NCBI GenBank assembly: GCA_947424995.1
Contig: CANDYO010000031.1
Location: 1 to 15,879, forward strand
Direction of reading: 5' to 3'
Length of the DNA stretch: 15,879 nt
Source of the DNA: Rickettsiales bacterium
Lineage (GTDB): Bacteria; Pseudomonadota; Alphaproteobacteria; Rickettsiales; CANDYO01
Part shown: positions 6,381 through 12,679 of the stretch, piece after piece
Layout of the letters: each line of letters opens with the position of its first letter
How positions within the stretch are numbered: position 1 is the first letter of the stretch
Translations under genes and position numbers: made by a program
Notes under the pieces: generated by a model
Database searches by the model: none
Seen by the model: only the letters and a program-made list of their open reading frames with translations
What the model was told of the DNA's origin: nothing

Positions 6381-7346
6381 CTATGAAGGAGCTTCTGATA
6401 AATGGGCGTGAAACAATTCTTTGGGTGTTTTGAATCCTAAGATTTGCCTAGGAGTATTATTCAAAATATCAGCGATTTGGTCAAGATCTTTTTGCTTTAG
6501 AAAATGCGGTCTAGTATGTTTTGGCAATAGAGTCCTGATTTTGCTATTCATATTTTCAACTGCACCTTTCTGCCAAGGTGCGCCAGGATCGCAAAAATAT
6601 GTATCGGCAGGCAATTCATAATGATTAGAAAACTCAGTGCCACGATCGAAAGTCATTGATTTGAGAGAGATAAGATCTTCCTTAAATGATTCTTTTATTC
6701 CACCAATAACTTCCTCTGAGATCTTACTTGAGTTAAGTACTAGCTTGGTGAATCTAGTTTTTCTCTCTACCATGGTAGTAATATTTTTAGACCGCAATGT
6801 AGTGAAGATGATTAAATCTCCTTCCCAGTGGCCTATTTCTTTACGCTCGTTGATTGTTGCTGGTCTATCATGAATTGAGACAAAATTGGTAATATTGGGT
6901 TTATTTCGTTTTCTACTCTTTCTTATTCCGCGCTTCTTACGCCTAAATTTCAAATACGATAGTAGATTATGCTTGAGACCTAATGGACTATAGATGAACT
7001 GATAGATTGTTTCTGGAGAAGCTTTAAGCTCTAGGTTGCTTAAGATTAAACTTGCTGATATCTCTTTTGGCGTCCATCTAGAAATAGCTAGCTTTGAAAT
7101 GACATAAGCTTGCAGCTCTTCACTTTGAAATAGCAATTTGTTTCTAGATAATTTTATCCTATAAATAAAATGAGCTCTATCTGGCAGATACCCTAGATAA
7201 TCGCCAGCACATCGCTTCAATTCTCGTGAGATACTTGACTTATGTCTACCTAATTCACCAGCTATAGAGGTTATGTTTAGGCCTTGTCTTTGAAGCAAGT
7301 AAATATTTTCTCTTTCTTCTAAAGAGAGTCTAGTATATTTTATCAT
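6381..7346 (-). CDS. IS30-family transposase (copy 1, full length)
   Basis: This DDE-type transposase cuts and joins the ends of its insertion sequence; it has 321 residues from the ATG at 7346-7344. A TTG two codons upstream extends the frame but has no ribosome site. The N-terminus has an HTH_38-like DNA-binding helix-turn-helix (LSLEERENIYLLQRQGLNI followed by ...GRHKSSISRELKR). A KFRRKKRGIRKSRKRNK basic linker precedes the catalytic domain. The acidic triad, numbered from the ATG, is D177 (GHWEGDL), D234 (TFDRGTE) and E264 (AVENMN), with the IS30 signature CDPGAPWQKG between the last two. The C-terminus is intact (GFKTPKELFHAHL), so it is probably functional. No Shine-Dalgarno sequence precedes the start, and a nine-base inverted repeat overlaps the start region, which fits the low expression typical of transposases. 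Confidence 0.93.
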   Translation of the reverse strand: MIKYTRLSLEERENIYLLQRQGLNITSIAGELGRHKSSISRELKRCAGDYLGYLPDRAHFIYRIKLSRNKLLFQSEELQAYVISKLAISRWTPKEISASLILSNLELKASPETIYQFIYSPLGLKHNLLSYLKFRRKKRGIRKSRKRNKPNITNFVSIHDRPATINERKEIGHWEGDLIIFTTLRSKNITTMVERKTRFTKLVLNSSKISEEVIGGIKESFKEDLISLKSMTFDRGTEFSNHYELPADTYFCDPGAPWQKGAVENMNSKIRTLLPKHTRPHFLKQKDLDQIADILNNTPRQILGFKTPKELFHAHLSEAPS

Positions 7347-7348
7347 AT

Positions 7349-7399
7349 GCAATATGTATATTTTGAGAGTTTGGGAAAACCCAATTTATCACATATTGC
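7349..7399 (-). promoter_or_regulatory. Inverted repeat over the copy-1 transposase start region
   Basis: GCAATATGT (7349-7357) and ACATATTGC (7391-7399) are perfect nine-base complements separated by 33 bases. The left arm lies just upstream of the ATG at 7346. Inside lies a smaller hairpin TTGGG-AAAA-CCCAA (7371-7384). The same outer arms are kept in copy 2 although the spacer differs, so they are probably functional, either as a transposase-binding site or as an RNA stem limiting translation. Confidence 0.5.
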
Positions 7400-7416
7400 A
7401 CCTTTTTTACTAGTTT

Positions 7417-7441
7417 GTTGCGCTAGATTCTAGAACTCACC
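7417..7441 (-). repeat. Right terminal inverted repeat of IS30 copy 1
   Basis: GTTGCGCTAGATTC then TAGAACTCACC. It is identical over all 25 bases to the right end of copy 2 (8416-8440). Confidence 0.85.
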
Positions 7442-8345
7442 CTTGCCTAGGAGTATTATTCAAAATGTCTGCAATAATATCAAGATCTTTTTGTTTCAAT
7501 AATTGTGGCCTAACATGCTTTGGCAATAAAGTTCTTATTCTGCCATTCATATTCTCAACCGCGCCTTTCTGCCAAGGAGATCCAGGATCACAAAAATAAG
7601 TATCAGCCGGTAATTCATAATGATTGGCAAACTCAGTGCCACGATCGAAAGTCATCGATTTTAGGGAAGCGCCAATTCCATTAAATGATTCTTTTATCCC
7701 ACCAATAACTTGTTCTGAGGTTTTGCCTGAGTTTAGTACTAATTTTGTAAATCTAGTTTTTCTTTCTACCATCGTAGTAATGTTTTTGGAACGCAAGGTA
7801 GTGAAGATAACTAAATCACCTTCCCAATGCCCAATTTCCTTGCGCTCATCGATTTCTTGCGGTCTATCATGAATAGAAATGAAGTTAGTGATATTAGGTT
7901 TCTTTCTTTTTCTGCTTTTTCTCATTCCGCGCTTCTTGCGCCTGAATTTCAAATAGGATGGAAGATTGTTTTTTAAACCTATTTCGCTATAAATAAATTG
8001 ATAAATTAGCTCAGGTGAAGCTTTTATCCCTAAGTCACTTAAGCTTAAACTTGCTGAAATTTCTTTCGGCGTCCATCTACAAAAAGTTAGCTTTGAGATA
8101 ACATAATTCTGCAATTTCTTATCTAAAAATAGAGCTTTGTTCCTTGATAAACCAGCCTTATACATAAAATGAGCTCTATCAGGTATATAACCCAGAGGAT
8201 CTTCAACACACCTCTTCAATTCTCTTGAAATATTGGACTTATGCCTACCTAGATTATTTGCTATAGATGTTATGTTTAAGCCTTGTTTTTGCAACAAGTA
8301 GATGTTTTCTCTTTCTTTCAAAGAGATTCTGGTATATTTTTTCAT
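7437..8345 (-). CDS. IS30-family transposase (copy 2), C-terminally truncated
   Basis: This is a close relative of the copy-1 transposase, differing by many substitutions spread along its length. From the ATG at 8345-8343 it has 302 residues. The HTH region (GRHKSNISRELKR), the basic linker (KFRRKKRGMRKSRKRKK) and all three catalytic acids (in GHWEGDL, TFDRGTE and AVENMN) are present. The protein then breaks off at NNTPRQ-G, where copy 1 continues for 20 residues. The final Gly codon and the TGA stop are supplied by the end of copy 1 (GGTGAG), so the gene was cut by the junction. Whether the loss of the tail inactivates it cannot be told from sequence. A TTG two codons upstream of the ATG is an alternative but less likely start. 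Confidence 0.85.
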   Translation of the reverse strand: MKKYTRISLKERENIYLLQKQGLNITSIANNLGRHKSNISRELKRCVEDPLGYIPDRAHFMYKAGLSRNKALFLDKKLQNYVISKLTFCRWTPKEISASLSLSDLGIKASPELIYQFIYSEIGLKNNLPSYLKFRRKKRGMRKSRKRKKPNITNFISIHDRPQEIDERKEIGHWEGDLVIFTTLRSKNITTMVERKTRFTKLVLNSGKTSEQVIGGIKESFNGIGASLKSMTFDRGTEFANHYELPADTYFCDPGSPWQKGAVENMNGRIRTLLPKHVRPQLLKQKDLDIIADILNNTPRQG

Positions 8346-8347
8346 TG

Positions 8348-8398
8348 GCAATATGTGTTTAAATTAAGTTCTACAAAACCCAATTTATCACATATTGC
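8348..8398 (-). promoter_or_regulatory. Inverted repeat over the copy-2 transposase start region
   Basis: GCAATATGT (8348-8356) pairs with ACATATTGC (8390-8398); here the match extends one base inward on each side. The spacer sequence differs from copy 1 except for a conserved AAAACCCAATTTATC block. Confidence 0.45.
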
Positions 8399-8415
8399 TC
8401 CTCTTTTGCTAGTCT

Positions 8416-8440
8416 GTTGCGCTAGATTCTAGAACTCACC
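8416..8440 (-). repeat. Right terminal inverted repeat of IS30 copy 2
   Basis: It is the same 25 bases as at 7417-7441, in the same orientation. The outer end CACC marks the boundary of the mobile region; the ankyrin gene's promoter begins 28 bp further on. Confidence 0.85.
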
Positions 8441-8467
8441 ATTAGATAATAAAAATTAATAATAATA

Positions 8468-8496
8468 TTGACAAAGTGTAAATTTATTAGTATAAC
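8468..8496 (+). promoter_or_regulatory. Strong sigma70-type promoter of the ankyrin gene
   Basis: TTGACA (8468-8473), a 17-bp spacer and TATAAC (8491-8496) make a near-consensus promoter. Transcription would start near 8503, giving a leader of about 34 bases with AGGAAG at 8524-8529. A longer open frame could begin at TTG 8468, but that codon lies inside the -35 box. This supports ATG 8537 as the true start. Confidence 0.75.
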
Positions 8497-8536
8497 GACA
8501 ACGTTGCGAAATAATTATAAAATAGGAAGAATTATT

Positions 8537-10645
8537 ATGCCAAGAAGAATTATTGAATTAAGATCTATAGATGCAACGCAATTTATTAAAGCATCTGAAT
8601 CAGGAGGGTTGTCCACCGTACAGCATTTTTTAACTAAAAATATCGTGGCAGGGACAGTTATTGATAAAGATTTACAAAATACATTGCAAAAAGCACTGAG
8701 TATGGCTCTTAACAATAGACATATCGAGATTGCACGACTGTTAATGAAAAGTGGAGCTAAAATCAGCGATGAGAGCCTTATTCTTCTTGAAAAACTGGAG
8801 AGAGAAAATGCTTTTTTTGATGCAGCTAGTAAAGGAGATTTAGTAACCATAGAGAAATTTATTGCTGAAGGAGCAGGTGTAAGTGCTATAGGTGAAGGAT
8901 TTAAAGCGCTAATATTTGCAGCCTGCGAAGGATATTACGATGTCGCTGAAGTGCTTTTAAAAAATGGCGCTAAGATAAATCTCACTAACGATAAAATGGG
9001 ATTGGCACTAATAAATACGCTTAGATTTGATGCAGGTGGCCAAAGCGAAAAACTCATGGAGCAACGCCTTAAAATTGCAGAACTACTCATAGCTAAAGGA
9101 ACTGATATAAATGGACAAGATAAGTTTGGAGCAACAGCTTTGATGTTAGCGATTCAGAGAGCGCAAGATACTTCTAGTACAAAAACAATAAAAGAGCAAA
9201 GCCTTGGAATAGCAAACCTACTCATAGATAGCGGAGCAAATATATACCTAGAACGTCATGTAAGAAAATATTCGATTATAAACAATGGTGGTGACTTTAC
9301 AGTTTCTAAATATACAGCTATTGACTACGCTGAAGAAGGCCCTATTAAAGACCGACTTGTTCAAATCAGCACTCAAACAGATATCATGATTCAGGCTCTT
9401 GAAGAGAGAGACATAGAAAAAGCAATGCACGCTATAAAGTCCGGCGCTTATATATCCCGCTTATTTACATTTCAAGGTCATGAAGTAACTCCACTAATTT
9501 TAGCATCAATAATGGGCTTGGTTAAAGTTGTAGAACTGCTTATTGCAAAAAATGTTGACGTGAACATGGAAGCTAAGAAAAAACTAACAGCTTTGATGGC
9601 GGCGTCTAAATTCGGACAGGATACAGTTCTAAAGTTACTTCTTGATGCGGGAGCTGATGTAAATACATGCAGTTTAATAGGAGAAACAGCTTTAATGCTC
9701 GCGGCTAAGAAGAAAAACAATATTAAAACTGTAGAACTGCTTCTAGCTCATGGAATAGGAATAGACATATACTTACAAGATAAAAATGGAAAAACAGCTG
9801 TTGACTACGCTGCAGAAGGTCCTATTAAAAGGCTTCTTATCCAAACAGACAAGCTATTTGTTAAAGGTGATATAGACTTGTGCGCTATACCTCTAAAATT
9901 AATATCTAAATTTGGTTCTACAATTCCTAAAGATGAAACGGACTATGTTAATATGCCAGGTTTAGAACCAGCTTATGATGATGATATGCCAAGAAAACTA
10001 GCTGCAAAAGACGCGAAGCCAGCTAATGATGTTATAAATAAAGAATCAATGGCACTTGACAACGCTCCTCTAAATGACGAAACAAAGAGCCCTAAGCATT
10101 TTACAAATGTTTTTCCTCTTCTTGAAAGAGTACAAGATGATTCTCCCTCTAAAATGCCTAAAGCAGACACTGGATCAAAAGGTGAAGCGCCAAAAGAGCA
10201 ACCAGATAATCAACAATTTGAGGGGGCTGAAGAAGCTAAAGCGCCAGAAGAGCAACCAGTACTTAAATTTAATCCAGATGACTTCAAGCAAATTAAAGAT
10301 GGTCAACGTCATGACAAATTTCTTGATAATGAATATAGCACTCCCAAAAATAAGTTGACTCCAAATCTAGAATGGGTAAATGAATGTATAAAGGATTTTT
10401 CTCAAGAGTTAAAACAAAATGGAAAAGTAGATAATCAACAATTTGAGGGGGCTGAAGAAGCTAAAGCGCCAGAGCAACCAGTATTTGAATTTATTAATCC
10501 AGAAGACCTCAATCAAATTAAAGATGATCAACGTCATGACAAACTTCTTGATAATGAATATAGCAGCTTATCTTTTGGAGGAGAAGTAGAACATAGTATT
10601 GTCTATTTAGCAGCATTGACCTTATTGATGTTTACTAATAGCTAA
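8537..10645 (+). CDS. Ankyrin-repeat protein with duplicated C-terminal tail (candidate effector)
   Basis: This 702-residue protein is made of two parts. Residues ~20-440 are about nine ankyrin repeats, for example EVTPLILASIMGLVKVVELL near 316, TALMAASKFGQDTVLKLLLDAG near 351 and GETALMLAAKKKN near 382. Two blocks end in the same motif, A(I/V)DYA-EGPIK (261-271 and 421-431), pointing to internal duplication. Residues ~440-702 are acidic, Lys/Pro/Gln-rich and probably disordered. They contain a 75-codon direct duplication with the motif NQQFEGAEEAKAPE and later HDK-LDNEYS. The end (HSIVYLAALTLLMFTNS) is hydrophobic. Ankyrin repeats bind proteins, and such genes in intracellular bacteria often encode secreted host-interacting factors; secretion is not shown here. 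ATG 8537 is chosen for its AGGAAG site and upstream promoter. It lies next to an insertion sequence and stands alone as a transcription unit. Confidence 0.88.
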   Translation: MPRRIIELRSIDATQFIKASESGGLSTVQHFLTKNIVAGTVIDKDLQNTLQKALSMALNNRHIEIARLLMKSGAKISDESLILLEKLERENAFFDAASKGDLVTIEKFIAEGAGVSAIGEGFKALIFAACEGYYDVAEVLLKNGAKINLTNDKMGLALINTLRFDAGGQSEKLMEQRLKIAELLIAKGTDINGQDKFGATALMLAIQRAQDTSSTKTIKEQSLGIANLLIDSGANIYLERHVRKYSIINNGGDFTVSKYTAIDYAEEGPIKDRLVQISTQTDIMIQALEERDIEKAMHAIKSGAYISRLFTFQGHEVTPLILASIMGLVKVVELLIAKNVDVNMEAKKKLTALMAASKFGQDTVLKLLLDAGADVNTCSLIGETALMLAAKKKNNIKTVELLLAHGIGIDIYLQDKNGKTAVDYAAEGPIKRLLIQTDKLFVKGDIDLCAIPLKLISKFGSTIPKDETDYVNMPGLEPAYDDDMPRKLAAKDAKPANDVINKESMALDNAPLNDETKSPKHFTNVFPLLERVQDDSPSKMPKADTGSKGEAPKEQPDNQQFEGAEEAKAPEEQPVLKFNPDDFKQIKDGQRHDKFLDNEYSTPKNKLTPNLEWVNECIKDFSQELKQNGKVDNQQFEGAEEAKAPEQPVFEFINPEDLNQIKDDQRHDKLLDNEYSSLSFGGEVEHSIVYLAALTLLMFTNS
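10205..10567 (+). repeat. 225-bp direct tandem duplication inside the ankyrin gene
   Basis: A 44-bp block at 10205-10248 recurs exactly at 10430-10473, and the block starting ATTAAAGATG at 10292 recurs with few changes at 10517, both with a 225-bp period. A 3-bp deletion and a compensating insertion in the second copy leave the frame intact. Unit 1 is 10205-10429 and unit 2 is partial. The duplication adds 75 codons. Confidence 0.8.
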
Positions 10646-10660
10646 TACCATTTCTCGCGT

Positions 10661-10783
10661 CAATCCCCTAACTTAAGTTAGGATTTTGCGTCATCTTCTG
10701 AGCTAGACAACGCCTAGCTCCAGGGGATCCAGGATCACTTCAAGCACTTGATTTAGAATAGATCCCTGCTTGAGCGGGGATTG
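10661..10783. repeat. Palindromic intergenic element A (123 bp)
   Basis: It is bounded by CAATCCCC (10661-10668) and its exact complement GGGGATTG (10776-10783). Inside are a 16-bp perfect palindrome CCTAACTTAAGTTAGG (10667-10682), the hairpin GAGCTAG / CTAGCTC (10700-10706 and 10714-10720) and the stem ATCCCTGC-TTGA-GCGGGGAT (10762-10781, one G-T pair). The left end is preceded by GCGT, as in the element at 12680, and the right flank continues into a stretch shared with the left flank of that element. Confidence 0.6.
10667..10688 (+). terminator. Possible terminator of the ankyrin gene
   Basis: A perfect eight-base stem CCTAACTT / AAGTTAGG is followed by ATTTTG. It sits 22 bp after the stop codon. 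The T-run is only four bases, so termination strength is uncertain. Confidence 0.4.
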
Positions 10784-10872
10784 TAAAGGTCAACTAATTC
10801 GTTAACAGATTTTGCGCAAAATTTTACTTTTAACGGAAAGACTATTTAATGACTTACTAACGAAAAAATTTT

Positions 10873-11310
10873 TTACTTCATATATACTTGGCAGGCCCCT
10901 CTTGCCAATTCATCGACTAGTTCATTTTCTGGGTGGCCGTTATGGGCTTTAACCCAGTGGAACTCGATTTGGTGTTTACTAAGTTCTGTATCTAAAGCCT
11001 GCCATAAATCGATATTTTTAACTGGTTTTTTATCGCTACCCCGCCAGTTATTCTTTTTCCAATTTACCATCCAGCTGCTCACTCCTTGCTGGAGATATTT
11101 GCTATCGGTATATAATTTACCTTTACAAGGTAGCTTTAGTTGTTTAAGCGCCTCAACAGCGGCTAGCATTTCCATCCGATTATTAGTGGTGAGCACTTCT
11201 CCACCGCTAATCTCTTTACGTTTTCCCTCATAAATAAGCAAAGCTCCCCAACCACCTGGGCCTGGGTTTCCTGAACATGCACCATCGGTATATATAAGCA
11301 CTTCTTTCAT
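10873..11310 (-). CDS. rnhA: Ribonuclease HI
   Basis: RNase HI (145 residues) cuts the RNA strand of RNA-DNA hybrids, removing R-loops and primers. All catalytic residues are visible and shifted by one from the E. coli numbering: D9 (YTDGACSGNPGPGGWG), E47 (TNNRMEMLAA), D69 (LYTDSKYLQQG), H123 (WVKAHNGHPENE) and D133 (ELVDELARG). The basic protrusion (MVNWKKNNWRGSDKKPVKN, about 81-99) that helps hybrid binding is present. Length is typical of the family. ATG 11310-11308 follows the ampG-like stop by eight bases, and its ribosome site (AAGGGTGAG) overlaps that gene's end, so the two are likely translated from one message. Confidence 0.96.
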   Translation of the reverse strand: MKEVLIYTDGACSGNPGPGGWGALLIYEGKRKEISGGEVLTTNNRMEMLAAVEALKQLKLPCKGKLYTDSKYLQQGVSSWMVNWKKNNWRGSDKKPVKNIDLWQALDTELSKHQIEFHWVKAHNGHPENELVDELARGACQVYMK

Positions 11311-11318
11311 TTTATCTA

Positions 11319-12584
11319 TTACTCACCCTTATAAAATTGATAGATTTTTGCCGGCATAAACCAGGTAAATATTGTGGTACAGCAAGAAATAATAGTAATA
11401 ATGCTAAAGAAGCCCAACCAGCCATAATAATCTGCTAATATCCCTGAAACGGCTGGAAATAACATCCAGGATAGCCCAACTATAGAACTAAGCAAAGCAT
11501 ATAAAACTGTAGCATTACGACCACTAGATGCACCGCTAATAAAAGATATATATGCAGTGGTCATCATCCCTCCGGTAAAAGCAACATAACCTGTCACACA
11601 ATACAGGACAAGCATATTTTTACCAATAATGGATAGAATAATAAATAAAGCATGTCCACCCATATGCATCATGCTGAAGCTTAACAGACTTTTTTTGATT
11701 CCTATTTTACCAATCATCGGACCGCTTATAAAGCCTCCAACGACCACCATTATAACTCCAACAGTTTTAGATGCACTAGCAATTTCTTCAGCATTATAAT
11801 TTTGATGGAGCAGGAAAGGATTTAGCATAGTCATCAACATACTATCCGATATTTGATATAATATAGTCAAAAAAACAATCCAGCTAAAATTGCTATATCC
11901 GGCGAAATGTTTTAGTGGAATTGTTATCATATCATGTAATAAATTTTTACTATATTCTTGTGATTCGTGATGCCGTAGATTAGTAACTTCACAATAACAA
12001 TAACCGACTATAATAGTTAACACCCCATAAAATATAGCTAAATATCGATAGATATCCGACCAACTAATCTGACTTGAAATATAAATAACTCCAGCTCCGG
12101 TTAAAAACATACCTAAGCGATAGCCTATATTATAGATAGCGCTGCCAGGACCTTGTTCAGCTATTTCTAAAATATTGATCCGATTGCCATTAAGGATAAC
12201 ATATTGAATCACTGAAAATAAAGCGATAAAGAAACCTAGTATCGCAATCAATTTAAGATCACTCTCAGGGGTAAGTATGCTCATTGCGATTAAAATAATC
12301 ATCAACATTATTTGGCTAAATATTAACCAAGACCTGTGCGCTCCAATTTTTTTACCTAACATCGGCAGCTGGTATTTATCAATAAAAAAGGCGATGAAAT
12401 ATTTACATGCATATGGCAAAGAAACGCAAGCAAATAAGCCGATTATTTTATTATCAATACCATAATTTGCTAACCAAAAATTTAGAGTATTGCCACTAAG
12501 CATAAACCCCATTCCATTTATAAAGCCATATAAACAGACTTTTAAAAGATTAGGCCGACCATAGATTGATAAAGTTTTATACAT
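11319..12584 (-). CDS. AmpG-like MFS permease (muropeptide transporter family)
   Basis: This 421-residue inner-membrane protein has about twelve hydrophobic segments and AmpG-like wording at the N-terminus. GFINGMGFMLSGNTLNFWLANYGIDNKIIGLFACVSLPYACKYF (19-62) corresponds to the family's 'G-TLSAWL-E-GV-IGLF-LPY-KFLWAP' region, and a later loop reads GAHRSWLIFSQIML. AmpG imports anhydro-muropeptides for cell-wall recycling. Rickettsiales carry several diverged paralogues whose true substrates are unknown, so the substrate here is uncertain. The start (12584-12582) lies just below a -10-like TATAGT (12601-12596), giving a near-leaderless message with only a weak AAGA upstream. rnhA follows directly, eight bases on, in the same operon. 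No metabolic link between the two is apparent. Confidence 0.82.
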   Translation of the reverse strand: MYKTLSIYGRPNLLKVCLYGFINGMGFMLSGNTLNFWLANYGIDNKIIGLFACVSLPYACKYFIAFFIDKYQLPMLGKKIGAHRSWLIFSQIMLMIILIAMSILTPESDLKLIAILGFFIALFSVIQYVILNGNRINILEIAEQGPGSAIYNIGYRLGMFLTGAGVIYISSQISWSDIYRYLAIFYGVLTIIVGYCYCEVTNLRHHESQEYSKNLLHDMITIPLKHFAGYSNFSWIVFLTILYQISDSMLMTMLNPFLLHQNYNAEEIASASKTVGVIMVVVGGFISGPMIGKIGIKKSLLSFSMMHMGGHALFIILSIIGKNMLVLYCVTGYVAFTGGMMTTAYISFISGASSGRNATVLYALLSSIVGLSWMLFPAVSGILADYYGWLGFFSIITIISCCTTIFTWFMPAKIYQFYKGE

Positions 12585-12595
12585 TAAATCTTATT

Positions 12596-12624
12596 ACTAT
12601 AATTTTAAGGTTAGTGGACTACAA
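12596..12624 (-). promoter_or_regulatory. Candidate promoter of the ampG-like/rnhA operon
   Basis: Read on the minus strand, TTGTAG (12624-12619), 17 bp, then TATAGT (12601-12596). A start near 12589 would leave about five bases before the ATG. The -35 match is only partial. Confidence 0.45.
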
Positions 12625-12679
12625 TCGTAAATGAAATGCGTCATCTATGTAAAGGTTCACTAACTAGGTTACAGATTCG

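Larger units (their letters stand above)
6353..7441 (-). mobile_element. Complete IS30-family insertion sequence (copy 1, 1089 bp)
   Basis: It is bounded by 25-bp terminal inverted repeats, left 6353-6377 and right 7417-7441, which match at 19 of 25 positions. Both begin GGTG at the outer end and share the inner block TCTAGCGCAAC. It holds one transposase gene on the minus strand, whose stop codon lies three bases inside the left end. The bases flanking the two ends show no matching target duplication. The right flank is the interior of the related copy 2, so this element either inserted into that copy or was joined to it by deletion. Confidence 0.85.
7442..8440 (-). mobile_element. Truncated IS30-family insertion sequence (copy 2)
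   Basis: The element keeps its right end (8416-8440) and about 95% of its transposase gene but lacks its left end. Homology to the interior of copy 1 starts at TTGCCTAGGAG (7443) and continues to 8440. No remnant of its missing left end is seen to the left of copy 1, so the lost part was probably deleted rather than separated by the insertion. With the left end of copy 1, the right end of copy 2 bounds a 2088-bp unit that could in principle move as one. Confidence 0.8.
10646..10872. other. Intergenic region between the ankyrin gene and rnhA
   Basis: No gene is seen. The stretch holds the palindromic element at 10661-10783. It also holds the 14-bp palindrome ATTTTGCGCAAAAT (10809-10822) enclosed by CGTTAA (10800-10805) and TTAACG (10830-10835). 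The two convergent genes both end into this stretch, so these stems may serve as terminators, though T-runs are short. Confidence 0.55.

Noticed and set aside
6118..6411. 97-codon plus-strand open frame before the insertion sequence
   Set aside because: It starts at TTG without a ribosome site, crosses the left end of IS30 copy 1 and ends inside the transposase gene; the composition is not protein-like.
6353..8440. Composite transposon carrying a passenger gene
   Set aside because: The two IS copies abut directly; nothing but transposase genes lies between the outer ends.
8468..8536. 23-codon N-terminal extension of the ankyrin protein from TTG 8468
   Set aside because: The TTG is part of a near-consensus -35 box and would lie upstream of the transcription start; ATG 8537 has its own AGGAAG site.
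10074..10358. 94-codon second-frame product inside the ankyrin gene
   Set aside because: It is an alternative frame within a low-complexity coding repeat and has no start signals.
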